From positions 930,001-994,000 of the forward strand of contig OZ244833.1 in NCBI GenBank assembly GCA_965220535.1: DNA of 64,000 nucleotides, given 5' to 3'. Numbering within the stretch: the first letter of the stretch is position 1; each line of letters starts with the position of its first letter. The position numbers were made by a program, and so were the translations under genes. This document shows positions 56,697 to 64,000 of the stretch, piece after piece. This DNA is from HK1 sp965220535 (GTDB lineage Bacteria > Pseudomonadota > Gammaproteobacteria > HK1). Below the pieces are notes generated by a model. That model was not told where the DNA came from. It did not search any database and was given only the letters and a program-made list of their open reading frames with translations.

Positions 56697-57005
56697 CCTT
56701 GGCTTCCGGGGCGAATCGCTCGCTTCTTGCACGATGGAACGCTTTTGCCTCTTCCGAGTCTGCAAGAGCGTGCCGATGTGCTGATCGGCCACCTGCGTGC
56801 GCTCCATGCTTTCCATGGCGAGGGTATCGGGGCGCGGATCGCCCGCAAGCACCTTTCTTGGCATTGTCGTGCCTATCCCGGCGGTGAGGAATTCTGGCGT
56901 CGTATCAACCATGTCGAATGCCCGCAGCGGCAGATCGCCTTGACTCGGGATTTTTTCCGCCGAAAGCGGGACGAGTCGCAGTCCGATTCGAAGGTCGCGG
57001 CGTAG
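56007..57005 (+). CDS. dusB: tRNA-dihydrouridine synthase DusB
   Basis: A flavoenzyme that reduces uridine to dihydrouridine in tRNA. The 332-residue protein has the FMN TIM barrel with ILAPMAGVTDRPFRQLCRRL, the catalytic-Cys motif DINMGCPAKKV, the GRTRQCAFRG loop (IHGRTRQ), IPIIANGDI and GADAVMIGRAAQGDPWL. A short helical C-terminus with the KHLSWHCRAYPGG stretch completes it. The start at ATG 56007 matches the first codon of the dead copy. The next known genes are purH and purD; fis, its usual partner, is not there. Confidence 0.95.
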   Translation: MLTDSFFASNRVILAPMAGVTDRPFRQLCRRLGADLAVSEMVSSDPRLRGSSKTLRRIDHVGEPSPRSVQIAGADPDRLADAARFNIDRGADIIDINMGCPAKKVCNAAAGSALLSDEPLVARILERVVAAVDAPVTLKIRTGPSPETRNALRIAHIAQNSGIRALAIHGRTRQCAFRGEAEYETIRQVKAKADIPIIANGDITEPEQARRVLEFTGADAVMIGRAAQGDPWLPGRIARFLHDGTLLPLPSLQERADVLIGHLRALHAFHGEGIGARIARKHLSWHCRAYPGGEEFWRRINHVECPQRQIALTRDFFRRKRDESQSDSKVAA

Positions 57006-57159
57006 CGCAGCCCGCATCGGCGTCGAAAAGCCCTATCTTTGCATGACATCATTTGGCATTTGAAAGGATAATCCGCGCTCTTGATGAGCGATTTCGCCCC
57101 TTTGTCGGGTTTAAAACAAGCACGCCGTCGGTCAGTCGCCAACTCGGAGGATGCCCCTA

Positions 57160-57354
57160 ATGGATAACTCGGATCTCATCGGTTTGGTCTTTACGATAGT
57201 GTTTGAAATCATTTTTCTATGGCTGGTCTTTACGCTGCGCGCGTCGGTGTTTCGCATCGAGCGCATATTGTCTGAACTGGAGGATCGGATGGACTCATCC
57301 GAAGAGCCGGAGGTTCTGGCGGACTCCCCCGAATATCAGGAGGCACGGCCATGA
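57160..57354 (+). CDS. Small membrane protein 1 of 3
   Basis: 64 residues from ATG 57160, chosen because CGGAGG lies eight bases upstream and abuts the alternative ATG 57151. It has one N-terminal helix (LIGLVFTIVFEIIFLWLVFTL), then RASVFRIERILSELEDR, an amphipathic basic/acidic helix, and an acidic tail. It overlaps the next gene by four bases. The same plan recurs in the two genes that follow, most clearly in the third (WLVLTLRSSLRRIDNVLSKL), so these are tandem paralogues of unknown role. Confidence 0.65.
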   Translation: MDNSDLIGLVFTIVFEIIFLWLVFTLRASVFRIERILSELEDRMDSSEEPEVLADSPEYQEARP

Positions 57355-57575
57355 GCTTACCGGGTATGTCTTGGACTTACGAAGCATCGGAGCCCTTCGA
57401 TACGATCTTCTTTATTGTGCTTATGGTCATCGTTTTGGCGATATTCATCTTTCCGTTTTGGTACGTCATATCGCTCCATGCATCGACTGAGCGCATCGAG
57501 CGCACATTGAAGAAACTGGTGAATCAGGCGAATTCCACCAAGGATCAGGAGGATCGATCATGTCCGCCGAATTGA
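57351..57575 (+). CDS. Small membrane protein 2 of 3
   Basis: 74 residues with one hydrophobic helix (TIFFIVLMVIVLAIFIFPFW), followed by STERIERTLKKLVNQ. It starts with ATG overlapping the previous stop (ATGA) and runs 16 bases into the third gene. The tight overlaps imply translation as one unit. No known family is recognised. Confidence 0.65.
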   Translation: MSLPGMSWTYEASEPFDTIFFIVLMVIVLAIFIFPFWYVISLHASTERIERTLKKLVNQANSTKDQEDRSCPPN

Positions 57576-57811
57576 TCGTATGGTTGGTGTTAGTAATTGG
57601 ATTTTTTATCCTTCTGATATGGCTTGTCTTGACGCTCAGATCGTCGTTGAGGCGGATCGACAATGTATTGTCGAAACTGGCACAACGCGGGGGATTTCCG
57701 AACTTGCGCCGCACCCGCAAGGAGGGGGCGATGGAAAGGGCAACACGCTCCCTTCGCGATAATGCCGAGCCCCCGCCGAACGAGGCGAAGACGAAGGGTT
57801 TCAGGGCTTGA
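57560..57811 (+). CDS. Small membrane protein 3 of 3
   Basis: 83 residues: one helix (LIVWLVLVIGFFILLIWLVL), then TLRSSLRRIDNVLSKLAQRG and a basic disordered tail. It resembles the first member residue for residue around the helix end. GGAGG lies shortly before ATG 57560. The set sits between dusB and purH, and the basic tail faces the cytosol if the N-terminus is outside. Confidence 0.65.
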   Translation: MSAELIVWLVLVIGFFILLIWLVLTLRSSLRRIDNVLSKLAQRGGFPNLRRTRKEGAMERATRSLRDNAEPPPNEAKTKGFRA

Positions 57812-58128
57812 TCTTTCAATCATCTATATCTTGCTGCCTGAATCGAAAAAAACCGCTTCGAATTTCGCTCGTATGATCCTCGGGCGCGAGTTTTTTCCCG
57901 AGCCACTTCCCGAGAAGACCGATCTTTGGATGTCGCCACGAGCGATCGGGACCGAGTGGTCGCTCGCCAAAAGGCTCGATGGCGACAAAGAAGGCTTTCG
58001 ATACTCGTCTTGCCGAGGGTCATGCGGCATCGTCTCGCTACAATTTCTTGGATGACACGCTCACGCTCGCCGAGCGATTTCGCCCTTGGCCGCATTCCTC
58101 GGCTCGAACGACACAGGATAGATAGACC
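57812..58128. other. Gap between the small membrane genes and purH
   Basis: About 320 bases with no convincing gene, no clear terminator and no recognisable riboswitch. A purH promoter is expected here; nothing close to consensus stands out. Confidence 0.4.
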
Positions 58129-59772
58129 GTGAACCAACCCGAAGGCTCCAAAGGCTCGATTCGGCGGGCGCTGATCAGCGTTTCCGACAAGAGCGGGATC
58201 GCCGAATTCGCTCGCGAACTGCACGGGCTCGGCATCGAGATCATCTCCACCGGCGGCACCGCCCGGCTCCTCGAAGAAGCGCAGGTGCCGGTGGTCGAGG
58301 TCTCCCGAAGGACCGGTTTCCCGTCGATGATGGACGGGCGTTTGAAGACCCTGCACCCCAAGATCCACGGCGGGCTTCTCGGGCGACGGGATATCGATGG
58401 TCAGACGATGCGCGAGCACGATATCGACGATATCGACCTTCTCGTGGTCAATCTCTATCCCTTCGCAAGCGTCATCCGCCGGCCGGATTGCGATCTCGCC
58501 ACCGCCATCGAAAATATCGATATCGGCGGCCCGGCGATGTTGCGGGCCGCGGCCAAGAACCACGCTTGGGTGACGGTGGTGGTGGACAGCGCCGACTATC
58601 AACGGGTGCTCGAGGAGTTGAAGCGCGATGGCCGGATAAGCGATCGAACTCGATTCGAACTGGCGACCCGGGCCTTCGAGCACACCGCGGGCTACGATGC
58701 GATGATCGCCAACTACTTGGGCACTCGATTGGGCACTCGGTCGGCGATGGGCGAAGGCCACGAGGAGGACGAGGAGGAGATATTCCCTAAAACTCTGACC
58801 TTTCAATACCGTATGAAACAAAAGATGCGCTACGGCGAGAACCCCCACCAAAAAGCGGCCTTCTACGCCGGACCCGGACTCGATACGCACTTCGCGAATA
58901 TCGCCGACGCCCGGCAAATACAAGGCAAGGCCCTTTCGTTCAACAATATCGCCGACAGCGACGCCGCTTGGAACTGCGTCAATACCTTCGCCGAGCCCGC
59001 CTGTGTCATCGTCAAGCATGCCAACCCCTGCGGGGTGGCCATCGGTCCTGATATCAAAAGCGCTTACGAGCGCGCCTTCGGCACCGATCCGACCTCCGCT
59101 TTCGGCGGCATCATCGCTTTCAACCGCAGGCTGGACGGAATCACGGCGCGCGAGATCGTGAAGCGGCAGTTCGCGGAGGTGGTGGTGGCTCCCAAGATCG
59201 ATGACGATGCCGCCGACATCTTCCGCCAAAAAAAGGATGTACGCCTCTTGGAGGGCGGGGAATTGCCGAGCGATTTTGCATCGGCCGCTCCCGTCGCCGA
59301 GCTCGAAGCGCTCGAAACCCGATGGGTGGCGGGCGGACTCCTATTGCAAGAACGCGATCGACGCATCATCGAGGCTTCGGATTTGAGGGTCGTCACCCGG
59401 CGCAAACCCACCGAAGATCAGATCCGCGATCTCCTCTTCGCCTGGAAGGTGGTGCGCTTCGTCAAATCGAACGCCATCGTCTATTGTCGCGACGGGATGA
59501 CCGTCGGCATCGGAGCCGGTCAGATGAGCCGGGTCTATTCCGCCCGCATCGCGGCGATCAAGGCCGAGGACGAAGGCCTTTCGGTGCGCGGTTCGGTCTT
59601 GGCATCGGACGCCTTTTTCCCCTTCCGGGACGGAATCGACGCCGCGGCCGCCGTCGGGGTCGAGGCGGTGATCGAGCCGGGCGGCTCGGTGCGGGACGAG
59701 GAAGTGATCGCCGCCGCCGACGAGCACGATCTGGCGATGGTCTTCACCGGCGTTCGTCATTTTCGCCACTGA
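58129..59772 (+). CDS. purH: Bifunctional AICAR formyltransferase / IMP cyclohydrolase
   Basis: It catalyses the last two steps of IMP synthesis. The 547-residue protein has the N-terminal cyclohydrolase domain (ALISVSDKSGIAEFAREL, STGGTARLLEEA, MMDGRLKTLHPKIHGGLL, NLYPF, ENIDIGGPAMLRAAAKN) and the C-terminal transformylase domain (MRYGENPHQKAAFY, KHANPCGVAIG, GTDPTSAFGGIIAFNR, KSNAIVY, and DAFFPFRDGIDAAA). An extra acidic stretch EGHEEDEEE near residue 210 replaces a usually short loop. The start is GTG 58129. purD follows 79 bases later. Confidence 0.96.
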   Translation: MNQPEGSKGSIRRALISVSDKSGIAEFARELHGLGIEIISTGGTARLLEEAQVPVVEVSRRTGFPSMMDGRLKTLHPKIHGGLLGRRDIDGQTMREHDIDDIDLLVVNLYPFASVIRRPDCDLATAIENIDIGGPAMLRAAAKNHAWVTVVVDSADYQRVLEELKRDGRISDRTRFELATRAFEHTAGYDAMIANYLGTRLGTRSAMGEGHEEDEEEIFPKTLTFQYRMKQKMRYGENPHQKAAFYAGPGLDTHFANIADARQIQGKALSFNNIADSDAAWNCVNTFAEPACVIVKHANPCGVAIGPDIKSAYERAFGTDPTSAFGGIIAFNRRLDGITAREIVKRQFAEVVVAPKIDDDAADIFRQKKDVRLLEGGELPSDFASAAPVAELEALETRWVAGGLLLQERDRRIIEASDLRVVTRRKPTEDQIRDLLFAWKVVRFVKSNAIVYCRDGMTVGIGAGQMSRVYSARIAAIKAEDEGLSVRGSVLASDAFFPFRDGIDAAAAVGVEAVIEPGGSVRDEEVIAAADEHDLAMVFTGVRHFRH

Positions 59773-59851
59773 TCCGGTTGGGACAACACCGCCGCTTGCG
59801 CTCCTGACAACCCCCTTTTTCTCGACGAAGCCCTTTGGAAAAACCCCGCTC

Positions 59852-61249
59852 GTGTCGACTCGTTCTCATCGAAACCACACCCTCCTCGTGGTGGGCGGCG
59901 GCGGGCGCGAACACGCCTTGGCGTGGAGCCTGACCCGCAGCCCTAGGGTATCGAGGGTGCTGGTCGCCCCGGGAAATGCGGGCACAGCGAACGAGCCCGG
60001 AGTCGAAAATTTACCTATCGCCGATCATGATATCGACGCCCTGCTGGCGGTCGCGAAAGAGCGCGATGTGTACTTGACCGTCGTCGGACCGGAAACGCCC
60101 CTCGTGGCGGGAATCGTCGATCGTTTCCAAGCGCAAGGTCTTCGCATCTTCGGGCCGAGCGCGGCGGCGGCGCGGCTCGAGGGCTCGAAATCCTTCGCCA
60201 AGGACTTCCTCGCTCGCCATCGCATCCCCACCGCCGCCCACGCCGCTTTCACCCGCTTCGAGGAAGCTCGGGCTTATATCGAAGAGCGTCATGCCCCGAT
60301 CGTCGTCAAAGCCGACGGCCTCGCCGCCGGCAAAGGGGTGATCGTGGCCCGCTCCGATCGCCAAGCCATCGAAGCGGCGCGCGAGATGCTCGAAGGGGAG
60401 GCTTTCGGGGCCGCCGGGCGCACCGTCGTGATCGAGGATTTTCTCGCGGGCGAAGAAGCGAGTTTCATCTGCGTCGCCGGCAGCGAAGGCGTCGTGCCGC
60501 TGGCCTCCGCCCAAGATCACAAAACCCTGCTAGAGGGCGACGAAGGCCCGAACACCGGCGGCATGGGCGCGTATTCTCCGACGCCGGTGGTCGACGCTCG
60601 TCTGTCGGATCGGATCATGCGCGAGATCATCCATCCGACCCTGCGCGGCCTTGCCGCCGAAGGGATCCCCTACACCGGATTCCTCTACGCCGGTTTGATG
60701 ATCGACCTTAGCGGATCTCCGCACGTCATCGAGTTCAACTGCCGACCGGGAGACCCCGAAACCCAGCCGATCTTGCTGAGGCTGCGCTCGGACCTCTTCG
60801 ATCTGATCGAGGCGGCGGTGGAGGGCGATCCGGCAAAAAGCCCACCCGAATGGGACGAACGCGCCGCCTTGGGGGTGGTCATGGCCGCCGAGGGCTATCC
60901 CGAAAAACCTCGCAAAGGGGATGTCATCCACGGGCTCAAGGTATCGCCGAGAGGGGAACCGAAAGGAAGCATCGTCGAGGAAAGCGATACCCCGGGCGGC
61001 GCTTCGAAAGCAAGCGAAGAGACAGGCACTCCCGCCATCAAGGTCTTCCATGCCGGTACCGCGCAACAAGGCGATCGCGTGGTCACTTCGGGGGGACGGG
61101 TTCTCTGTGTCTGTGCCCTCGGCAAGGACGTGGGCGAAGCCCGATTGTTCGCTCACGAACGGGCAAAGGCCATCGCGTGGCAAGGGGCGTTCTATCGCCG
61201 CGACATCGGCCACCGCGCCATCGCCCGAGAGGAGGCGTCGAAAGGATAA
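59852..61249 (+). CDS. purD: Phosphoribosylamine-glycine ligase
   Basis: An ATP-grasp ligase that makes glycinamide ribonucleotide, the second step of purine synthesis. Motifs are LLVVGGGGREHALAWSL, GPETPLVAGIVDRF, VKADGLAAGKGVIVA, EDFLAGEEASF, GPNTGGMGAYSPTP and EFNCRPGDPETQ. At 465 residues it is about 35 longer than usual, mainly from a Gly/Ser/Thr-rich insert near residues 370-395 (SIVEESDTPGGASKASEE). The start is GTG 59852. It follows purH, as in many gammaproteobacteria. Confidence 0.96.
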   Translation: MSTRSHRNHTLLVVGGGGREHALAWSLTRSPRVSRVLVAPGNAGTANEPGVENLPIADHDIDALLAVAKERDVYLTVVGPETPLVAGIVDRFQAQGLRIFGPSAAAARLEGSKSFAKDFLARHRIPTAAHAAFTRFEEARAYIEERHAPIVVKADGLAAGKGVIVARSDRQAIEAAREMLEGEAFGAAGRTVVIEDFLAGEEASFICVAGSEGVVPLASAQDHKTLLEGDEGPNTGGMGAYSPTPVVDARLSDRIMREIIHPTLRGLAAEGIPYTGFLYAGLMIDLSGSPHVIEFNCRPGDPETQPILLRLRSDLFDLIEAAVEGDPAKSPPEWDERAALGVVMAAEGYPEKPRKGDVIHGLKVSPRGEPKGSIVEESDTPGGASKASEETGTPAIKVFHAGTAQQGDRVVTSGGRVLCVCALGKDVGEARLFAHERAKAIAWQGAFYRRDIGHRAIAREEASKG

Positions 61250-62043
61250 GTCGGGCAGGCGAGCCTTGAGCAGGCAAGCCTGATGCACTCGCCAAAAGGC
61301 AGTGCGTGAAACCTCGCATCGAACATCGAAAATGCCGACCAAGATGCCGGTGGCGATACCCTGTCGTACCTGCGATGCGGATCGCCCCGGGGCGGGTGCC
61401 CGTAGGTGATCAACCCTCGTAGTCAACCCTCGCGAGCATTCGAAGAGAAACAGCAGCACACCCTTACCCTTTATGTAGTCTATGTAGTCGATACCCCGGT
61501 CGTCGTTTGCAAGAAGTCTGATTCGCAAACTATAGAAACAAGACGCTTCACGCCTATATTTCAAAAAAGACGCCGGAACGCCACTGACGAACATAAAAGC
61601 GAAAAGCCAAGCAACGAAGAAGAAGAAGAGGCCGCGCGGGAGTCGCCGATACGATGAAGAAACACGACCCGTCGTGGGAGCCGACCCCCGAGCGATGGGG
61701 GATATTGACCGAAAGGATGCTTTTGACGAATAAAAAAGGCGACGAGCCTGAATGAGCCACCGCTTGCGTTTCGCTGCTGTTCTCTATCGATTGAAAGGCA
61801 CCGCCTTCATTATCATCCGAGCAGAGATCATTTCTCGCCGCCGAAAGACGCCCTTATAACCAAAGTCTGGGTTGCGCAAAATCGACGTCGCCAAGTCGTA
61901 CCCTTCGAAGCAAGCGCAGACGGACGCAGGAGAGGGATCGCCGAGACGAAGGTGCGCGAAGCGTTTCGGCTTTCGGCCCGCTCGCGCTCGCGGTGGAGTC
62001 CACGGTGCACGATAGCATCCCCTCCTCGCCTGATTTCACCACA
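61250..62043. other. Gap after purD
   Basis: About 800 bases without a convincing gene. A 33-codon frame at 61654-61755 (MKKHDPSWEPTPERWGILTE and on to KGDEPE) overlaps the stop of a weak frame ending at 61657 and could be a tiny gene, but has no supporting context. TATGTAGTC is duplicated near 61472. Confidence 0.4.
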
Positions 62044-62075
62044 AAGGCGGCGACCCGCTTCCGGGTCGCCGCCTT
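62044..62075 (-). terminator. Perfect 14-bp hairpin downstream of the 62120 gene
   Basis: AAGGCGGCGACCCG pairs perfectly with CGGGTCGCCGCCTT across a CTTC loop, 45 bases after the stop of the minus-strand gene. The U-tract is short (TTTGTGG), but the stem is strong. Confidence 0.75.
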
Positions 62076-62119
62076 GTGTACCGCTGTCGTTGACCGCCGT
62101 CGTTGACCGAAGGCGTCGC

Positions 62120-62968
62120 TTACTCGTCCGAGCCATAAACCGCAGCGAATACGGCTGGATTGACATGGCGAATCAAGGGGCTCGTGTCCGTATTCCCGAA
62201 ACACTCCCAAGTGGTCTGGCAGCCCGCATCCTGCAGGTCTCCGATGCGCAAATGGGCGACCATCGTACGCTCCGGCGCTTGAGAGGTGTGGCAGCCCTCG
62301 GCGGTGCAAGTGACGCATTGTCCGCTGTCGCACTGGGTAAACGAGCCCCGTCCTTTGTCCACCCCTGCGATGAGCGTGGTCGCCGTAGACGATGCGCTTT
62401 TGCCTTGACCGGGGCTAGTGCAGTTGCCCTTTGCATCGCAATAGATGCGGGCGGTGGTGGTGAGGTAACAACTGGGCTCGCCCATCATGTTGCCGTCCGT
62501 GTCGATCTGCACCTTGCAGTAATACACTCCGTCCTCGCGCTCTTCCGTCCAATTTTCAATGTGGCTGAAAGTGGAAGCCAAGAGCGTGTCGTAGCCGCGC
62601 TTTATCCATTCGCCTGAGGAGGCGCTGTTTATGATTTTCTGGCATTTAGGCGGCTTGTGCGGATGCGCTCGGCAACTATATTTGCCGTCCTCGCGCTCTT
62701 CGATATATATTTGATAGCCGTTGCCTGCGGTCATCGTCTCAGCCTTCTTCGCCGCGTTGGGTCCACCGAAGAATCCGCCGTGGCCCGTGGGCTGCGCCAA
62801 CCTGATGTCGGTCGGCGTGTCGGATTCGATCTGCGCTTGCTTGCCTTCGGCTTCTGCCTTTGCCCGCTCGCAATTGTCGTCGGTCATTTCACGCGGGCAT
62901 TCGAACGCCATCGCCGTCCCAGCGAAGCCAAAGACGATTCCCGCGATAATGCTGATTGTCGTTTTCAC
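62120..62968 (-). CDS. Secreted protein, larger member of the 26003 family
   Basis: No described family is recognised. From GTG 62968 (AAGGAG seven bases upstream) the 282-residue product has a signal peptide (KTTISIIAGIVFGFAGTAMA), then ECPREMTDDNCERAKAEAEG as in the 26003 protein. Two EREDGKYSC / EREDGVYYC strands follow, then several Cys pairs (CDAKGNC, CDSGQCVTCTAEGC), and an end domain MVAHLRIGDLQDAGCQTTWE with CFGNTDTSP. It looks like the 26003 protein with an inserted second copy of the middle domain. The earlier Met at 63028 would spoil the signal peptide. Confidence 0.75.
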   Translation of the reverse strand: MKTTISIIAGIVFGFAGTAMAFECPREMTDDNCERAKAEAEGKQAQIESDTPTDIRLAQPTGHGGFFGGPNAAKKAETMTAGNGYQIYIEEREDGKYSCRAHPHKPPKCQKIINSASSGEWIKRGYDTLLASTFSHIENWTEEREDGVYYCKVQIDTDGNMMGEPSCYLTTTARIYCDAKGNCTSPGQGKSASSTATTLIAGVDKGRGSFTQCDSGQCVTCTAEGCHTSQAPERTMVAHLRIGDLQDAGCQTTWECFGNTDTSPLIRHVNPAVFAAVYGSDE

Positions 62969-62999
62969 GATCAGTCTCCTTGTGTTGTGTGTCTCTCTA

Positions 63000-63028
63000 T
63001 TCGTAGCAAATAAACCAGAGATGGTCAA
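63000..63028 (-). promoter_or_regulatory. Sigma-70-like promoter for the 62120 gene
   Basis: On the minus strand TTGACC (63028-63023) is followed after exactly 17 bases by TACGAA (63005-63000), about 30 bases ahead of the GTG. The remaining stretch up to 63587 holds no clear gene. A short minus-strand hydrophobic frame near 63120-63260 is interrupted by TAG and is not called. Confidence 0.6.
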
Positions 63029-63587
63029 CCCCCGATTACTCCGCTTCGTAGGCAGGCATAGGGAAGGTAGGCTGAGCGATAGGTCAAGAGTCGATCATCG
63101 CCCTAGCCCATGCTCTTCACCGCGACCACGAAACATAATGAACGCCGCGACCATGAATAGCATCTAGCCGAGGATCGTCCCACCGAGTAGCCACCGGTAG
63201 CCGTTCCAAAAGCCAAAGTAGAGAAGCCGAAGAGCCGCGTCCACGATGCGGCTTGTTCGTTATCCCGTCTGCGAGGGCGGCGTATCGTTTCTCGCTTGCT
63301 GTCCTTGATCTCGCGCCCTTTCCGCCCTAGGCCCTTCGAGACGATCGAGTTCTTTCTCGTCCCGCGCGCCCCACGCTTTTGCGATCTGCCACTCGTTTTT
63401 CGATTTGAGCCTCGATCGCTGCTCCTTGGATTCGTATCTTGTCGGCTATCTTCGGCTATTCCGCCATGCGCTTCGCGCTCGATTCGAGCCTGCGGCGAAC
63501 GCCGGCATTCTCTCTTGACTAGACGCTGAAATTATATTTGATTGAATATCGAATCGATAGTGAATCTTCACCGGCAAAGGAGCCGTC

Positions 63588-63930
63588 ATGAAAACGACTC
63601 CGGGAATTTTCGCAGGGATTCTCTTCGGATTTTCTTCGCCGGCGTTCGAAGACCCCGATGCGAACGGCAGCGGCATCGATGGCACCGTGACGGAAGGGCA
63701 AAGGGCCTATATCGGGCATGGTCGCTTCTTGGGGATCGATCCGTCTTGGGGATATGGGAAGGGCGGCGGACACTCGGCGCAAAGCGGCGAAATGCAGATG
63801 GTTTAGGGCAACCGAATCGAGTACCGGGCGGAAGAGCGTGATGACGGTATGTACCGATGCCAAAGCCAAGGTCGATTTCGAAGGCGAAGCGACAGGCGAT
63901 TCCGGTTGCTACAAGACCCTTGCGCCGTTA
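63588..63930 (+). pseudogene. Broken third member of the secreted-protein family
   Basis: ATG 63588, with AAAGGAG upstream, opens MKTTPGIFAGILFGFSSPA, the family signal peptide, but the ECP-DDNCERA segment has been lost. The frame meets TAG at 63804-63806. The same frame resumes NRIEYRAEERDDGMYRCQ, matching the EREDGKYSC strand. A shifted frame then reads KVDFEGEATGDSGCYKTLAP, matching KVQIDTDGNMMGEPSCY of the 62120 protein. One stop and one frameshift therefore inactivate it. The window ends shortly afterwards. Confidence 0.7.
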
Positions 63931-64000
63931 TCAGCCCTGCGCTCACTCTCCGCTTCGAGCCGGTATCGCCGATCTTCGATCGCATCAGGGAAGACATCGC

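Noticed and set aside
57820..59229. 469-codon minus-strand frame opposite purH
   Set aside because: Shadow of purH, which is complete on the plus strand.
61406..61755. Two tiny overlapping frames after purD
   Set aside because: Lys/Glu-rich and short, with no repeat elsewhere in the window and ambiguous frame; not enough support.
63120..63260. Minus-strand hydrophobic frame (LLYFGFWNGYRWLLGGTILG) followed after TAG by a second hydrophobic piece
   Set aside because: Could be a broken small membrane protein, but there is no start, no homologue in the window and a stop in the middle.

Overview
The window looks like chromosome from a GC-rich gammaproteobacterium. The evidence is a cell-wall and elongasome cluster in the usual proteobacterial order (mreB-mreC-mreD-mrdA-rodA-mltB-rlpA-dacA-lipB-nagZ), a GatCAB amidotransferase operon, and dusB lying just before purH-purD. 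The genus cannot be told from the sequence alone. The usual dusB neighbour fis is absent and three tiny membrane-protein genes sit in its place. Many gene junctions carry 11-18 bp tandem duplications, and there are poly-C and poly-G runs of 12-13, so slippage appears frequent here.

Layout: 1-338 end of coaE. 441-4440 a large Calx-beta repeat surface or secreted protein whose first codons contain a 13-C tract that puts it out of frame, followed by 221-bp tandem repeats that copy its 3' end. 5225-16538 (minus) the cell-wall cluster. 17128-20694 gatC-gatA-gatB. 20770-22188 an acidic membrane-anchored protein. 22476-25280 a second Calx-beta protein with the same start and the same kind of 13-C tract, here in frame. 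25298-27500 small secreted or membrane proteins and broken copies. 27637-37987 (minus) a complete propionate/propionyl-CoA to succinyl-CoA pathway (prpE, methylmalonyl-CoA mutase, propionyl-CoA carboxylase beta and alpha, meaB, epimerase), with a small nuclease-associated-domain gene between mutase and carboxylase. 38881-50016 a BREX type 3-like phage-defence locus (brxF, brxC, methyltransferase pglXI, pglZ, brxA-like) in which the expected helicase brxHII has been replaced by a decayed IS3-family element, leaving only a short C-terminal stub that overlaps the pglZ start. 50165-56696 a second defence-like cassette (GmrSD-like DUF262 protein, DUF3696-type ATPase, unknown protein with a RelE-like tail) flanked by an approximately 850-bp direct repeat of the 5' half of dusB: a dead copy upstream and the live gene downstream. 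57160-57811 the three small membrane proteins; 58129-61249 purH and purD; 62120-63930 two more members of the small secreted protein family seen at 26003, one of them broken.

Functionally the backbone is housekeeping (rod-shape peptidoglycan synthesis, tRNA amidation, purines, propionate use). The accessory interest is in three places: the paired poly-C switched Calx-beta surface proteins, the BREX-3 locus that has lost its helicase, and the dusB-flanked three-gene cassette.
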